Assembly: GCF_036421855.1 (NCBI RefSeq)
Contig: NZ_JAZGOK010000004.1
DNA: 64,000 nt
Reading direction: 5' to 3' (one strand)
Source of the DNA: Georgenia_B sunbinii
GTDB lineage: Bacteria; Actinomycetota; Actinomycetes; Actinomycetales; Actinomycetaceae
The position numbers and the translations under genes are program-made. The notes beneath the pieces were generated by a model. It worked only from the letters and a program-made list of their open reading frames with translations. It had not been told where the DNA came from and made no database searches. The first letter of the stretch is position 1. The number at the start of each line of letters is the position of its first letter. This document shows positions 7,976 through 16,557 of this stretch, one piece after another.

Positions 7976-9285
7976 CGCGCCTCCAGAATCATCGCGGTGG
8001 CCTGGCCACCGGCGGCGCAGACCGAGATGAGGCCGCGCGCCGGGCTGCCGGTCGTCTCACGCTTCTGGGCGAGCAGCTTGGCCAGCGTGGCGACGATCCG
8101 GCCGCCGGTGGCCCCGAACGGGTGGCCGGCAGCGAGGGACGAGCCGGTGACGTTGAGCCGGTCGGGGTCTACCGCGCCGAGCGGCTCACGGTCGAGGCGC
8201 TCGCGGCAGAACTCGACGTCCTGCCACGCCGCGAGCGTGGTGAGCACGGTGCTGGCGAAGGCCTCGTGGATCTCGACGAGGTCGAAGTCCGCCAGCATGA
8301 GCCCGTGGCGGTCGAGCAGGCGGGGGACGGCGTAACAGCCGCCCATGAGCAGCCCCTCGGCGCCCTGGGTGAAGTCCACCGCCGCGGTCTGCACGTCGAC
8401 GACATGCGCGAGCACCGGCAGTCCGCGCTCGGCCGCCCACTCGTCGCTGGCGAGCAGCACGGTGGACGCGCCGTCGGACAGCGGGGTGGAGTTGCCGGCA
8501 GTCATCGTGGCGTCCTCGCTGCCCGGTGCCCGGAACACGGTCTTGAGCTTGCCGAGCTTGTCCATCGAGGTGTCGGCCCGCAGCGACTCGTCACGGGTGA
8601 CGCCCCGGTAGGGGGTGAGGAGGTCGTCGAAGAAGTGCCGGTCGTAGGCGGCCGCGAGGCGGTGGTGGGACCGCAGCGCGAGCTCGTCCTGCGCCTCGCG
8701 CGAGACGTCCCAGCGGGCGGTGGTGATGGCCTGGTGCTGGCCCATGCTCAGCCCGGTCCGCGGCTCGGCGGTGTCCGGGGCGACCGGCTTGAGGTCCGCC
8801 GGCCGGACCGCGGCCAGCGCCTTGAGCCGGTCCGGCAGCGTCTTCGCGCGCGACGCCTTGAGGATGGCCGCACGCAGCCGTTCGGAGACGACGATGGGGG
8901 CGTCGGACGCCGAGTCCACGCCGCCACCGATGCCGACCTCGGCCTGCCCGAGGGCGATCTTGTTGGCGATCCCGGTGATCGCCTCGAGGCCGGTTGCGCA
9001 GGCACGCTGGACGTCGTAGGCCGGGGTGTGAGGGTCGAGCGAGGAACCGAGCACCACCTCGCGGGTGAGGTTGAAGTCCTTGGAGTGCTTGAGCACAGCG
9101 CCGGCACTGACGTCGTCGAGACGCTCACCGGCCAGCCCGAAGCGGGCGACGAGCCCCTCGAGCGCGGCGGTGAGGAGATCGATGTTCGACGAGGCCGAGT
9201 AGCTGCCGCCGGCTCGGGCGAACGGGATCCGGTTGCCGCCGATGACGGCGGCAGCGCGAACGGGTGGCGTGGTGGGTTCGGTCAC
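7972..9285 (-). CDS. acetyl-CoA C-acyltransferase (FadA2-type thiolase)
   Basis: A 437-residue thiolase that condenses or cleaves 3-oxoacyl-CoA. Active-site Cys96 lies in ACATGLEA; the His motif is GHPFGATGGRI; the second Cys is in CAAGGQA at the C-terminus. The start is GTG 9285 with AAGGA six bases upstream. It is the first gene of the leftward thiolase-reductase-dehydratase operon and is divergent from a TetR gene; the 80-base gap holds a palindrome that may control both directions. Confidence 0.92.
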   Translation of the reverse strand: MTEPTTPPVRAAAVIGGNRIPFARAGGSYSASSNIDLLTAALEGLVARFGLAGERLDDVSAGAVLKHSKDFNLTREVVLGSSLDPHTPAYDVQRACATGLEAITGIANKIALGQAEVGIGGGVDSASDAPIVVSERLRAAILKASRAKTLPDRLKALAAVRPADLKPVAPDTAEPRTGLSMGQHQAITTARWDVSREAQDELALRSHHRLAAAYDRHFFDDLLTPYRGVTRDESLRADTSMDKLGKLKTVFRAPGSEDATMTAGNSTPLSDGASTVLLASDEWAAERGLPVLAHVVDVQTAAVDFTQGAEGLLMGGCYAVPRLLDRHGLMLADFDLVEIHEAFASTVLTTLAAWQDVEFCRERLDREPLGAVDPDRLNVTGSSLAAGHPFGATGGRIVATLAKLLAQKRETTGSPARGLISVCAAGGQATAMILEAR

Positions 9286-9337
9286 GAATCGTCCTTCGGT
9301 CGTCCCGGGGGACCTGCGTCCCTGGCATCGTGAGACC

Positions 9338-9356
9338 GACAGTACCTGATACTGTC
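9338..9356. promoter_or_regulatory. palindromic operator between thiolase and TetR genes
   Basis: GACAGTA-N5-TACTGTC, a perfect seven-base inverted repeat with a five-base centre. It lies ten bases before the TetR start and about 50 bases before the thiolase start, the usual place for a TetR-family repressor to block both divergent promoters. Binding by the neighbouring regulator is inferred from position. Confidence 0.6.
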
Positions 9357-9365
9357 AGTTCTGTG

Positions 9366-10229
9366 ATGCCGAGCACGTCTGCCGCGGGGACGAACCCGCC
9401 CGTCGCCCCGCCGCCGGAGGGTGCCACCGTCGACCCGGACGCCCGGGTCGACGGCCGCCATGCCCGCTGGGATGCCCACCGCAGCTCGCGGCGTGCCGAG
9501 CTGGTCAGGGCCGCCCGGCGGGCGGTCCACCACCTCGGCCCCGAGCTGTCGATGGACGAGCTCGCCGCCGAGATGGGGACCTCGAAGTCGATCATCTACC
9601 GCTACTTCACCGACAAGTCCGGCCTCCAGGCCGCGGTCGGCGGCGCGGTGATCGACGGCCTGCGGTCGGCCATCGCCGAAGCCACCGCCGGGCTCACCCG
9701 GCCGCGTGAGCAGATCGCCGCGATGATCGAGGTCTACCTCGGCGTCGTGGAGACCTCCGCGCACGTCTACGCCTTCGTCACCCAGCCCGAGGCCACAGCC
9801 ACCGCGGGCGCGCTGCGCGGCTTCATCGCCGAGACCGAGGACATCGTGGCCGACGCGCTGCTCCCGGTCCTCGGCCCGACCGGCCTCGACGACGGCGACC
9901 GTGCCCTCGCCGCGCTGTGGGCCTCCGGCGTCGTCGGGCTGGCCCGGGCGAGCGTCGAGCGGTGGATCGCCGCCCGGGTCGACGCGGCGCCGACCGACCA
10001 CGCCGCTGACGGCCCGCCGGAGACCGACGCCGGCCACGGCATCGAGGACGTCATCGCCGGCCTCGACCGGGCCGAGCTCGCCGCCCACCTCACCGACTGG
10101 GCGTGGGAGGGCGCTGCTGGGATCGCCCGCCGGGTACGTACCGGCCGGGAGAGCAGCGTCGCGCCGGCCCCGCACCAGTCCCCGCCCCCCGCGCCCGACA
10201 CCGAGCACCGATCGGAGCACCTCGCATGA
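9366..10229 (+). CDS. TetR-family regulator of the fatty-acid module
   Basis: A 287-residue TetR-type repressor. The helix-turn-helix lies around residues 60-85 (MDELAAEMGTSKSIIYRYF). The N-terminus before it is long and Pro/Ala-rich, and the C-terminus is also extended and Pro-rich, so it is larger than a typical 200-residue TetR. ATG 9366 is preferred to in-frame codons further upstream that would run through the operator. The gene overlaps the acyl-CoA dehydrogenase start by four bases (ATGA), so the regulator and that enzyme are coupled. The ligand is probably an acyl-CoA; this is inferred from context. Confidence 0.87.
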   Translation: MPSTSAAGTNPPVAPPPEGATVDPDARVDGRHARWDAHRSSRRAELVRAARRAVHHLGPELSMDELAAEMGTSKSIIYRYFTDKSGLQAAVGGAVIDGLRSAIAEATAGLTRPREQIAAMIEVYLGVVETSAHVYAFVTQPEATATAGALRGFIAETEDIVADALLPVLGPTGLDDGDRALAALWASGVVGLARASVERWIAARVDAAPTDHAADGPPETDAGHGIEDVIAGLDRAELAAHLTDWAWEGAAGIARRVRTGRESSVAPAPHQSPPPAPDTEHRSEHLA

Positions 10230-12400
10230 CCACGACCACCGCCCCCGTACCGCAGCACGACGACGACGCCGCGTCCCTCGACCGTGACCGCAGCGCCCGT
10301 TCGGTCCCGCCCGAGATCGGCGCGGCCGACGGCACGCTGCCCCAGCTCGCGGTCCGCACCGCGGTCTCCGCGATGAGCCCGGCCTCGGCGGCCGCCACGC
10401 GCCGCGACGACGTCGAAAGGATCGACGGCGGGACGGTCGGTGACCTGCTCGACGGCCGGTGGCGCGAGCAGCGCCGCGCCGCCCGCGACCTCGCCCTCGA
10501 CCCCGAGCTGCGGCAGGTGCTCGACCAGACGGTCGACGAGCACCGCGAGACAGTCTTCCAGCAGCTCAGCACGCTCGTCGAGAAGGGTGACGTGCTGCGC
10601 GGCTTCCCGAGCGAGGTCGGCGGCGGCGGTGACCCGGGCGGGAACCTCGCCGGCTTCGAGGAGCTCTTCCTCATCGACCCGTCGCTGCAGATCAAGGGCG
10701 GCGTGCAGTGGGGGCTGTTCGGCTCCGCGGTGCTGCAGCTCGGCACCCCCGAGCAGCACCGGCGGTGGCTGCCGGACATCATGAACCTCGTCGTGCCCGG
10801 ATGCTTCGCGATGACCGAGACCGGCCACGGCTCCGACGTCTCGTCCATCGGCACGACGGCGACCTACGACGCGGCGACCGACGAGTTCGTCATCCACACC
10901 CCGGTGGCGTCGGCGCGCAAGGAGTACATCGGCAACGCCGCCGTCCACGGCATGGCCGCCGTCGTCTTCGCCCAGCTCGTCACCGATGCCGGCCGCCACG
11001 GCGTCCACGCCCTCTACGTGCCGATCCGCCGGGTGGCCGGCGACGGCACGCGCGAGTTCCTGCCCGGGGTGTCGGGCCACGACGACGGGCCCAAGGGGGG
11101 TCTCAACGGCGTCGACAACGGGCAGCTGTGGTTCAACCACGTCCGGGTGCCGCGGACCAGCCTGCTCGGCCGCTACGGCAGCGTCGCGCCGGACGGCACC
11201 TACACCTCGCCGATCGCCAGCCCCGGCCGCCGGTTCTTCACGATGCTCGGCACCCTCGTCCAGGGCCGGGTCTCGCTCGGGGGTGCCGCCGTCGGCGTGA
11301 GCAAGGCGGCACTGTCGGTCGCGGTGCGCTACGGCGACCAACGACGCCAGTTCACCGGTGCAGACGAGCACGAAGAGGTCGTGCTGCTGGACTACCAGCG
11401 CCACCAGCGCCGGCTGCTGCCGCTGCTCGCGCGCACCTACGCCGCCGGTTTCGCCCAGCAGCAGCTGCTCGAGCGCTACCACGAGGTGTTCTCCGGGGAG
11501 CACGACGACGACGCTTCCCGCCAGGACCTCGAGACGATGGCGGCCGCCCTCAAGCCGACGACCACCTGGCTCGCGCTCGACGCCCTCCAGGAGAGCCGCG
11601 AGGCGTGCGGCGGGGCCGGGTACATGACCGAGAACCGGCTGGTGTCCTGGCGCCGGGACTTCGACGTCTACGTCACCTTCGAGGGTGACAACAACGTCCT
11701 GCTCCAGCTCGTCGGCAAGCGGCTGCTCACCGACTACGGCAAGGCGATGGCGAAGATCGACGTCGCCGGCGCCGCGCGCTACGTCGCCGCCCGTGCGGCG
11801 GACATGACCTTGCACCGCACGCCGCTGCGCCGCGCCGCCCAGTCCATCCACGACTCCGGCTCGATGGCACGCTCCGCCGGTCAGCTGCGCGACGCCGACA
11901 CCCAGCGCGAGCTGCTCGAGGACCGCGTCGAGACGATGGTCGCGGAGATCGCCGGCGAGCTCCGCGGCGTCAAGGACGCCCCGGCGGCCCAGGCCGCGGT
12001 GGTGTTCAACGCTCACCAGAACGACCTCATCGGGGCGGCCCAGGCCCATGCCGAGCTGCTCCAGTGGGAGGCGTTCACCGCGGCTCTCGCCACCCTCCCC
12101 GAGGGCCGTACCCGCACCGTCCTCACCTGGCTGCGGGACCTGTACGGGCTGGAGCGGATCGAGCACAACCTCGCGTGGTACCTCACCAACGGCCGGATCA
12201 CCGCGCAGCGTGCCCGGGCGGTCACTGGCTACATCAACCGGCTCCTCGACCGTCTGCGGCCGCACGCCGTCGATCTCGTCGACGCCTTCGGCTACACCGA
12301 CGAGCACCTGCGCGCGCCGATCGCCAGCGGAGCCGAGGCTGTCCGGCAGCGCGACGCCGCCGAGCACGCCCGCCAGGAGCGCGCCGTCCCCACCCGCTGA
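10226..12400 (+). CDS. acyl-CoA dehydrogenase/oxidase family flavoprotein
   Basis: A 724-residue FAD enzyme that desaturates acyl-CoA at the 2,3 position. The core CFAMTETGHGSDVSS and LFNHVRVPR-like segments and the C-terminal half resemble the acyl-CoA oxidase branch, about twice the length of a simple dehydrogenase. In mycobacteria the gene in the same position is fadE5, but here the oxidase-like features are stronger, so dehydrogenase versus oxidase is open. It starts inside the TetR stop (ATGA overlap). With the leftward operon it gives all four chemical steps of a beta-oxidation or reverse-oxidation cycle. Confidence 0.85.
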   Translation: MTTTTAPVPQHDDDAASLDRDRSARSVPPEIGAADGTLPQLAVRTAVSAMSPASAAATRRDDVERIDGGTVGDLLDGRWREQRRAARDLALDPELRQVLDQTVDEHRETVFQQLSTLVEKGDVLRGFPSEVGGGGDPGGNLAGFEELFLIDPSLQIKGGVQWGLFGSAVLQLGTPEQHRRWLPDIMNLVVPGCFAMTETGHGSDVSSIGTTATYDAATDEFVIHTPVASARKEYIGNAAVHGMAAVVFAQLVTDAGRHGVHALYVPIRRVAGDGTREFLPGVSGHDDGPKGGLNGVDNGQLWFNHVRVPRTSLLGRYGSVAPDGTYTSPIASPGRRFFTMLGTLVQGRVSLGGAAVGVSKAALSVAVRYGDQRRQFTGADEHEEVVLLDYQRHQRRLLPLLARTYAAGFAQQQLLERYHEVFSGEHDDDASRQDLETMAAALKPTTTWLALDALQESREACGGAGYMTENRLVSWRRDFDVYVTFEGDNNVLLQLVGKRLLTDYGKAMAKIDVAGAARYVAARAADMTLHRTPLRRAAQSIHDSGSMARSAGQLRDADTQRELLEDRVETMVAEIAGELRGVKDAPAAQAAVVFNAHQNDLIGAAQAHAELLQWEAFTAALATLPEGRTRTVLTWLRDLYGLERIEHNLAWYLTNGRITAQRARAVTGYINRLLDRLRPHAVDLVDAFGYTDEHLRAPIASGAEAVRQRDAAEHARQERAVPTR

Positions 12401-12468
12401 CCACCCTCCCCCGCGACCGCGACCGCGACCGCAACCGCGCCCGCGCCCGCGCCCGCACCCACCCCACC

Positions 12469-12657
12469 GACAGCAGACTTGTCCCCGACAGCAGACTTGT
12501 CTGCGACAGCAGAGTTATCTGCGACAGCCGACTTATCCCCGAACGATGCCCAGCAGCTAGCTGCGGACAATCCTGCTCCCGGCGTTGGGAGTGGGCGTGG
12601 ACAATCCCGCTCTCGGCGTGGGGTGGGCGTTGGGTGGGCGTGGACAATCCTGCTCTC
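12469..12657. repeat. intergenic repeat block B (right copy)
   Basis: First, four units at an exact 18-base period: GACAGCAGACTTGTC at 12469-12483 and 12487-12501, then variants GACAGCAGAGTTATC (12505-12519) and GACAGCCGACTTATC (12523-12537). These are the reverse complement of type B in block A. Then three type-C units, also reversed: a degenerate one at 12562-12580, GCGTGGACAATCCCGCTCTC at 12595-12614 and one with a single change at 12638-12657. The block fills most of the 360-base gap between the acyl-CoA dehydrogenase gene and purL. Confidence 0.88.
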
Positions 12658-12714
12658 GGCGTGTTGGGCGGGTGGTGGGAGTGGGACGCGATAGGCCGTG
12701 CGGCGCACCGGCGG

Positions 12715-12720
12715 TACCCT
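12715..12720 (+). promoter_or_regulatory. candidate -10 box for purL
   Basis: TACCCT followed after exactly seven bases by a GTG (12728) that is in frame with purL. This is the leaderless arrangement seen elsewhere in the window and offers an alternative start 11 codons before ATG 12761. Confidence 0.4.
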
Positions 12721-12760
12721 GAACGCCGTGCTGCCTTCTGCTTCCCGCCCCGGGGGTCCC

Positions 12761-15061
12761 ATGTCCGACGCTCATCAGCCCGACACCGTCGCGAACGCGG
12801 CCGCCACCCCCGAGGTGGCGCTGCCCTACCGCGAGCTCGGGCTCCAGGAGAACGAGTACGACCAGATCGTCGCTCTCCTCGGCCGGCGTCCCACCGCCGC
12901 CGAGCTCGCGATGTACTCGGTCATGTGGTCCGAGCACTGCTCTTACAAGTCCTCCAAGAACCACCTGCGCCAGTTCGGCGAGAAGACCACCGAGGCGATG
13001 AAGCGCCACCTGCTCGTCGGGATCGGCGAGAACGCCGGCGTGGTCGACATCGGTGACGGCTGGGCGGTGACCTTCAAGGTCGAGTCGCACAACAGCCCGA
13101 GCTTCGTCGAGCCCTACCAGGGGGCGGCCACCGGCGTCGGCGGCATCGTGCGCGACATCATCTCGATGGGCGCCCGACCCGTGGCCGTCATGGATCAGCT
13201 GCGCTTCGGCGCCATCGACCACCCCGACACCGCGCGCGTCGTCCACGGCGTGGTCGCCGGGATCGCCGGGTACGGCAACAGCCTCGGGCTGCCGAACATC
13301 GGCGGCGAGGTCGACTTCGACTCCTCCTTCCAGGGCAACCCGCTCGTCAACGCCCTTGCCGTCGGCGTGCTGCGTCATGAGGACATCCACCTCGCCAACG
13401 CCTCCGGCGTCGGGAACAAGGTCGTGCTGTTCGGTGCCCGCACCGGCGGCGACGGTATCGGCGGTGCCTCGATCCTCTCCAGCCAGACCTTCGAGGAGGG
13501 CGGGGTCACCAAGCGGCCCGCCGTCCAGGTCGGCGACCCCTTCATGGAGAAGCTGCTCATCGAGTGCTGCCTCGAGCTGTACGCCGCCGAGGTCGTCGAG
13601 GGCATCCAGGACCTCGGTGCGGCGGGCATCTCCTGCGCCACCTCCGAGCTGGCCTCCAACGGCGACGGCGGCATGTACGTCGAGCTCGACAAGGTGCTGC
13701 TGCGCGAGGAGCTCAATGCCGGCGAGATCCTCATGTCGGAGTCGCAGGAGCGGATGATGGCCGTGGTCCGGCCCGACCAGCTCGACACCTTCCTCGAGAT
13801 CGCCCGCAAGTGGGACGTCGAGAGCTCGGTCATCGGTGAGGTCACCGAGACCGGTCGGCTGGTCATCGACCACTTCGGCGAGCGGATCGTCGACGTCGAC
13901 CCGCGCACCGTCGCCCACGACGGCCCGGTCTACGACCGCCCGTACGCGCGGCCCACCTGGCAGGACGCGCTCAACGCCGACACCGCCGAGCAGCTGGCGC
14001 GGCCGAGCACGCCGGATGGCCTGCGGGCCCAGCTCCTCGCGCTCGTGTCCGCCCCCAGCCAGGCCAGCAAGTCCTGGATCACCGACCAGTACGACCGCTA
14101 CGTCCAGGGCAACACCGCGCTCGCGCAGCCCGACGACGCCGGCGTGGTCCGCGTCGACGAGGCCACCGGCCTCGGGGTGGCGATCAGCACCGACGCCAAC
14201 CACCGCTTCACCAAGCTCGACCCGGCGACCGGGGCCAAGCAGGCGCTCGCCGAGGCCTACCGCAACGTCGCCACCGTCGGCGCGCGGCCGCGGGCGGTGA
14301 CCGACTGCCTGAACTTCGGCTCGCCGGAGGACCCGGACGCGATGTGGCAGCTCGTCGAGGCGATCACCGGGCTGGCCGACGCCTGCCAGGTGCTGGAGAT
14401 CCCGGTCACCGGTGGCAATGTCTCGCTGTACAACGGCACCGGCGAGCCGGGCCGGATCGACTCGTCGATCAACCCGACGCCCGTCGTCGGCGTGCTCGGC
14501 GTGATGGACGACGTCACGCTCGCGACGCCGTCGGGCTGGCTCGCGGCCGGCCACTCGATCTTCCTGCTCGGCACGACGGCCACCGAGCTGTCCGGTTCCG
14601 CGTGGGCCGACGTCGTGCACGACCACCTCGGGGGGATGCCGCCGGCGGTCGATCTTGCCGCCGAGCGCCAGCTCGCCGAGGTGCTCATCCATGGTGCCCG
14701 CGACGAGATCGTCGAGTCCGCGCACGACCTCTCCACCGGTGGGCTCGCCCAGTCGCTGGTCGACAGCTGCCTGCGGTTCGGGATCGGCGCCACCGTCGAC
14801 CTCGCGGCGCTGTGCGAGCGCGACGGCGTCGACCTCGCCACCGCGCTGTTCTCCGAGTCGGGTGCCCGTGCGCTCGTCGCGGTCCCGCGCAGCCAGGAGG
14901 TGCGCCTGCAGGACCTGTGCACCGCGCGCGGTGTCCCGGCGCTGAAGATCGGCACCACCGACGACGCCGGGACGACGCTCGACATCGCCGGTGTCGGTGC
15001 GCTGCCGCTGCCCGAGCTGCGCCACGTCGTGGACACGACGCTGCCGCAGCGCTTCGCGTGA
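12761..15061 (+). CDS. purL: FGAM synthetase large subunit PurL (small type)
   Basis: A 766-residue ATP-dependent synthetase that turns FGAR and ammonia into FGAM, working with PurQ and PurS. The length fits the small PurL that needs separate PurQ and PurS. Family blocks visible: MWSEHCSYKSS near the N-terminus, VESHNSPSFVEPYQGAATG, and the repeated second half with HDLSTGGLAQSL. ATG 12761 is the conventional start; an in-frame GTG at 12728 after a -10 box is possible. It is separated from purSQ by a 10 kb segment bounded by inverted repeats. gdhA begins 92 bases downstream. Confidence 0.95.
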   Translation: MSDAHQPDTVANAAATPEVALPYRELGLQENEYDQIVALLGRRPTAAELAMYSVMWSEHCSYKSSKNHLRQFGEKTTEAMKRHLLVGIGENAGVVDIGDGWAVTFKVESHNSPSFVEPYQGAATGVGGIVRDIISMGARPVAVMDQLRFGAIDHPDTARVVHGVVAGIAGYGNSLGLPNIGGEVDFDSSFQGNPLVNALAVGVLRHEDIHLANASGVGNKVVLFGARTGGDGIGGASILSSQTFEEGGVTKRPAVQVGDPFMEKLLIECCLELYAAEVVEGIQDLGAAGISCATSELASNGDGGMYVELDKVLLREELNAGEILMSESQERMMAVVRPDQLDTFLEIARKWDVESSVIGEVTETGRLVIDHFGERIVDVDPRTVAHDGPVYDRPYARPTWQDALNADTAEQLARPSTPDGLRAQLLALVSAPSQASKSWITDQYDRYVQGNTALAQPDDAGVVRVDEATGLGVAISTDANHRFTKLDPATGAKQALAEAYRNVATVGARPRAVTDCLNFGSPEDPDAMWQLVEAITGLADACQVLEIPVTGGNVSLYNGTGEPGRIDSSINPTPVVGVLGVMDDVTLATPSGWLAAGHSIFLLGTTATELSGSAWADVVHDHLGGMPPAVDLAAERQLAEVLIHGARDEIVESAHDLSTGGLAQSLVDSCLRFGIGATVDLAALCERDGVDLATALFSESGARALVAVPRSQEVRLQDLCTARGVPALKIGTTDDAGTTLDIAGVGALPLPELRHVVDTTLPQRFA

Positions 15062-15153
15062 ATTACGCTGTCCCGCCGCATCCGTCGGCGGTGGTCACCA
15101 CCGACGAGCGGGCACGCGATTTCGTCCCTCGACTGTCAAGGAGTGGCCACCAG

Positions 15154-16491
15154 GTGGAAGACCAGCTCGAGCACGCATATGAGGAGATCCTGCGCCGGAA
15201 CCCGGGGGAGGGGGAGTTCCACCAGGCCGTCCAGGAGGTCTTCGAGTCGCTCGGTCCGGTGCTGCGCAAGCACCCGCGGTACGTCGACGCCGCGGTGCTC
15301 GAGCGGCTCTGCGAGCCGGAGCGCCAGATCATCTTCCGGGTGCCGTGGGTCGACGACGCCGGCCGGGTGCGCATCAACCGTGGCTTCCGGGTGGAGTTCA
15401 ACTCTGCGCTCGGCCCCTTCAAGGGTGGGCTGCGTTTCCACCCGTCGGTCTACCTGGGGATCGTCAAGTTCCTCGGCTTCGAGCAGATCTTCAAGAACTC
15501 GCTCAGCGGGCTGCCGATCGGTGGCGGCAAGGGCGGCTCGGACTTCGACCCCCGGGGCCGCAGCGCCCAGGAGGTCATGCGGTTCTGCCAGTCCTTCATG
15601 ACCGAGCTCTACCGCCACCTCGGTGAGTACACCGACGTCCCCGCCGGTGACATCGGCGTCGGGCAGCGCGAGATCGGCTACATGTTCGGCCAGTACAAGC
15701 GGATCACCAACCGCTACGAGTCCGGCACGTTCACCGGTAAGGGCGTGAGCTGGGGCGGCTCCCTCGTGCGCACCGAGGCCACCGGCTACGGCACCGTGAT
15801 GTTCGCCGAGGAGATGCTCGCCACCCGCGGGCAGAGCTTCGACGGTCGTACGGTCACGGTCTCCGGCTCCGGGAACGTCGCGATCTACGCCATCGAGAAG
15901 ATCAACCAGTTCGGCGGCAAGGTCATCGCCTTCTCCGACTCCTCGGGCTACGTCATTGATGAGGCCGGGGTGGACCTCGAGCTGGTCAAGGACGTCAAGC
16001 TGAACCACCGTGGTCGCGCCAATGACTATGTCGAGCGCCGTCCGGGGTCGCGGCTGGTGACCGACTCGTCGATCTGGCAGGTCCCGACCGACGTCGCGCT
16101 GCCCTGCGCGACCCAGAACGAGCTCAACGTGGACGACGCCCGTGCGCTGCTGAAGAACGATGTCATCGCCGTCGCCGAGGGCGCGAACATGCCGACGACG
16201 CCGGAGGCGGTGCGGCTCTTCCAGGACGCCGGCACGCTGTTCGCCCCCGGCAAGGCGGCCAACGCCGGCGGGGTGGCGACGTCCGCGCTGGAGATGCAGC
16301 AGAACGCCAGCCGGGACTCGTGGAGCTTCGAGTACACCGAGGAGCGGCTCGCCAGCATCATGAGCGACATCCACGCCCGCTGCGCCGCCACGGCGGAGGA
16401 GTACGGCCGCCCGGGGGACTACGTCATCGGCGCGAACATCGCCGGCTTCACCAAGGTGGCGGACGCGATGCTCGCTCAGGGGATCATCTGA
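15154..16491 (+). CDS. gdhA: NADP-specific glutamate dehydrogenase
   Basis: A 445-residue enzyme for 2-oxoglutarate + ammonia + NADPH to glutamate, the usual length of the hexameric bacterial type. Key segments: GPFKGGLRFHPSV, the substrate lysine in PIGGGKGGSDFDPRG, and the nucleotide fold SGSGNVA. The start GTG 15154 gives the family N-terminus and has AAGGAG ten bases upstream. It lies between purL and cutC. GlnR, encoded at 59340, regulates nitrogen genes in relatives, but no GlnR site could be recognised here. Confidence 0.94.
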   Translation: MEDQLEHAYEEILRRNPGEGEFHQAVQEVFESLGPVLRKHPRYVDAAVLERLCEPERQIIFRVPWVDDAGRVRINRGFRVEFNSALGPFKGGLRFHPSVYLGIVKFLGFEQIFKNSLSGLPIGGGKGGSDFDPRGRSAQEVMRFCQSFMTELYRHLGEYTDVPAGDIGVGQREIGYMFGQYKRITNRYESGTFTGKGVSWGGSLVRTEATGYGTVMFAEEMLATRGQSFDGRTVTVSGSGNVAIYAIEKINQFGGKVIAFSDSSGYVIDEAGVDLELVKDVKLNHRGRANDYVERRPGSRLVTDSSIWQVPTDVALPCATQNELNVDDARALLKNDVIAVAEGANMPTTPEAVRLFQDAGTLFAPGKAANAGGVATSALEMQQNASRDSWSFEYTEERLASIMSDIHARCAATAEEYGRPGDYVIGANIAGFTKVADAMLAQGII

Positions 16492-16557
16492 TCGACCCGT
16501 TCGCAGGGCCGTGCTGGTGACCGACGTGTGGCCGGATCCGGAAGGGCGGGCAGGGAT

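Noticed and set aside
12469..12537. Possible mini CRISPR array (regular 18-base period).
   Set aside because: Spacers are three bases, units degenerate progressively, and no cas gene is present.
2713..12760. Mobile element carrying the purQ-purL insert.
   Set aside because: No transposase, integrase, target-site duplication or tRNA edge is visible, and base composition does not differ noticeably; the inverted repeats are reported instead.
9767..15025. Long minus-strand open frames opposite the acyl-CoA dehydrogenase and purL.
   Set aside because: Shadows of GC-rich genes; compositions are biased to Arg, Gly, Val and Asp and there is no ribosome site.
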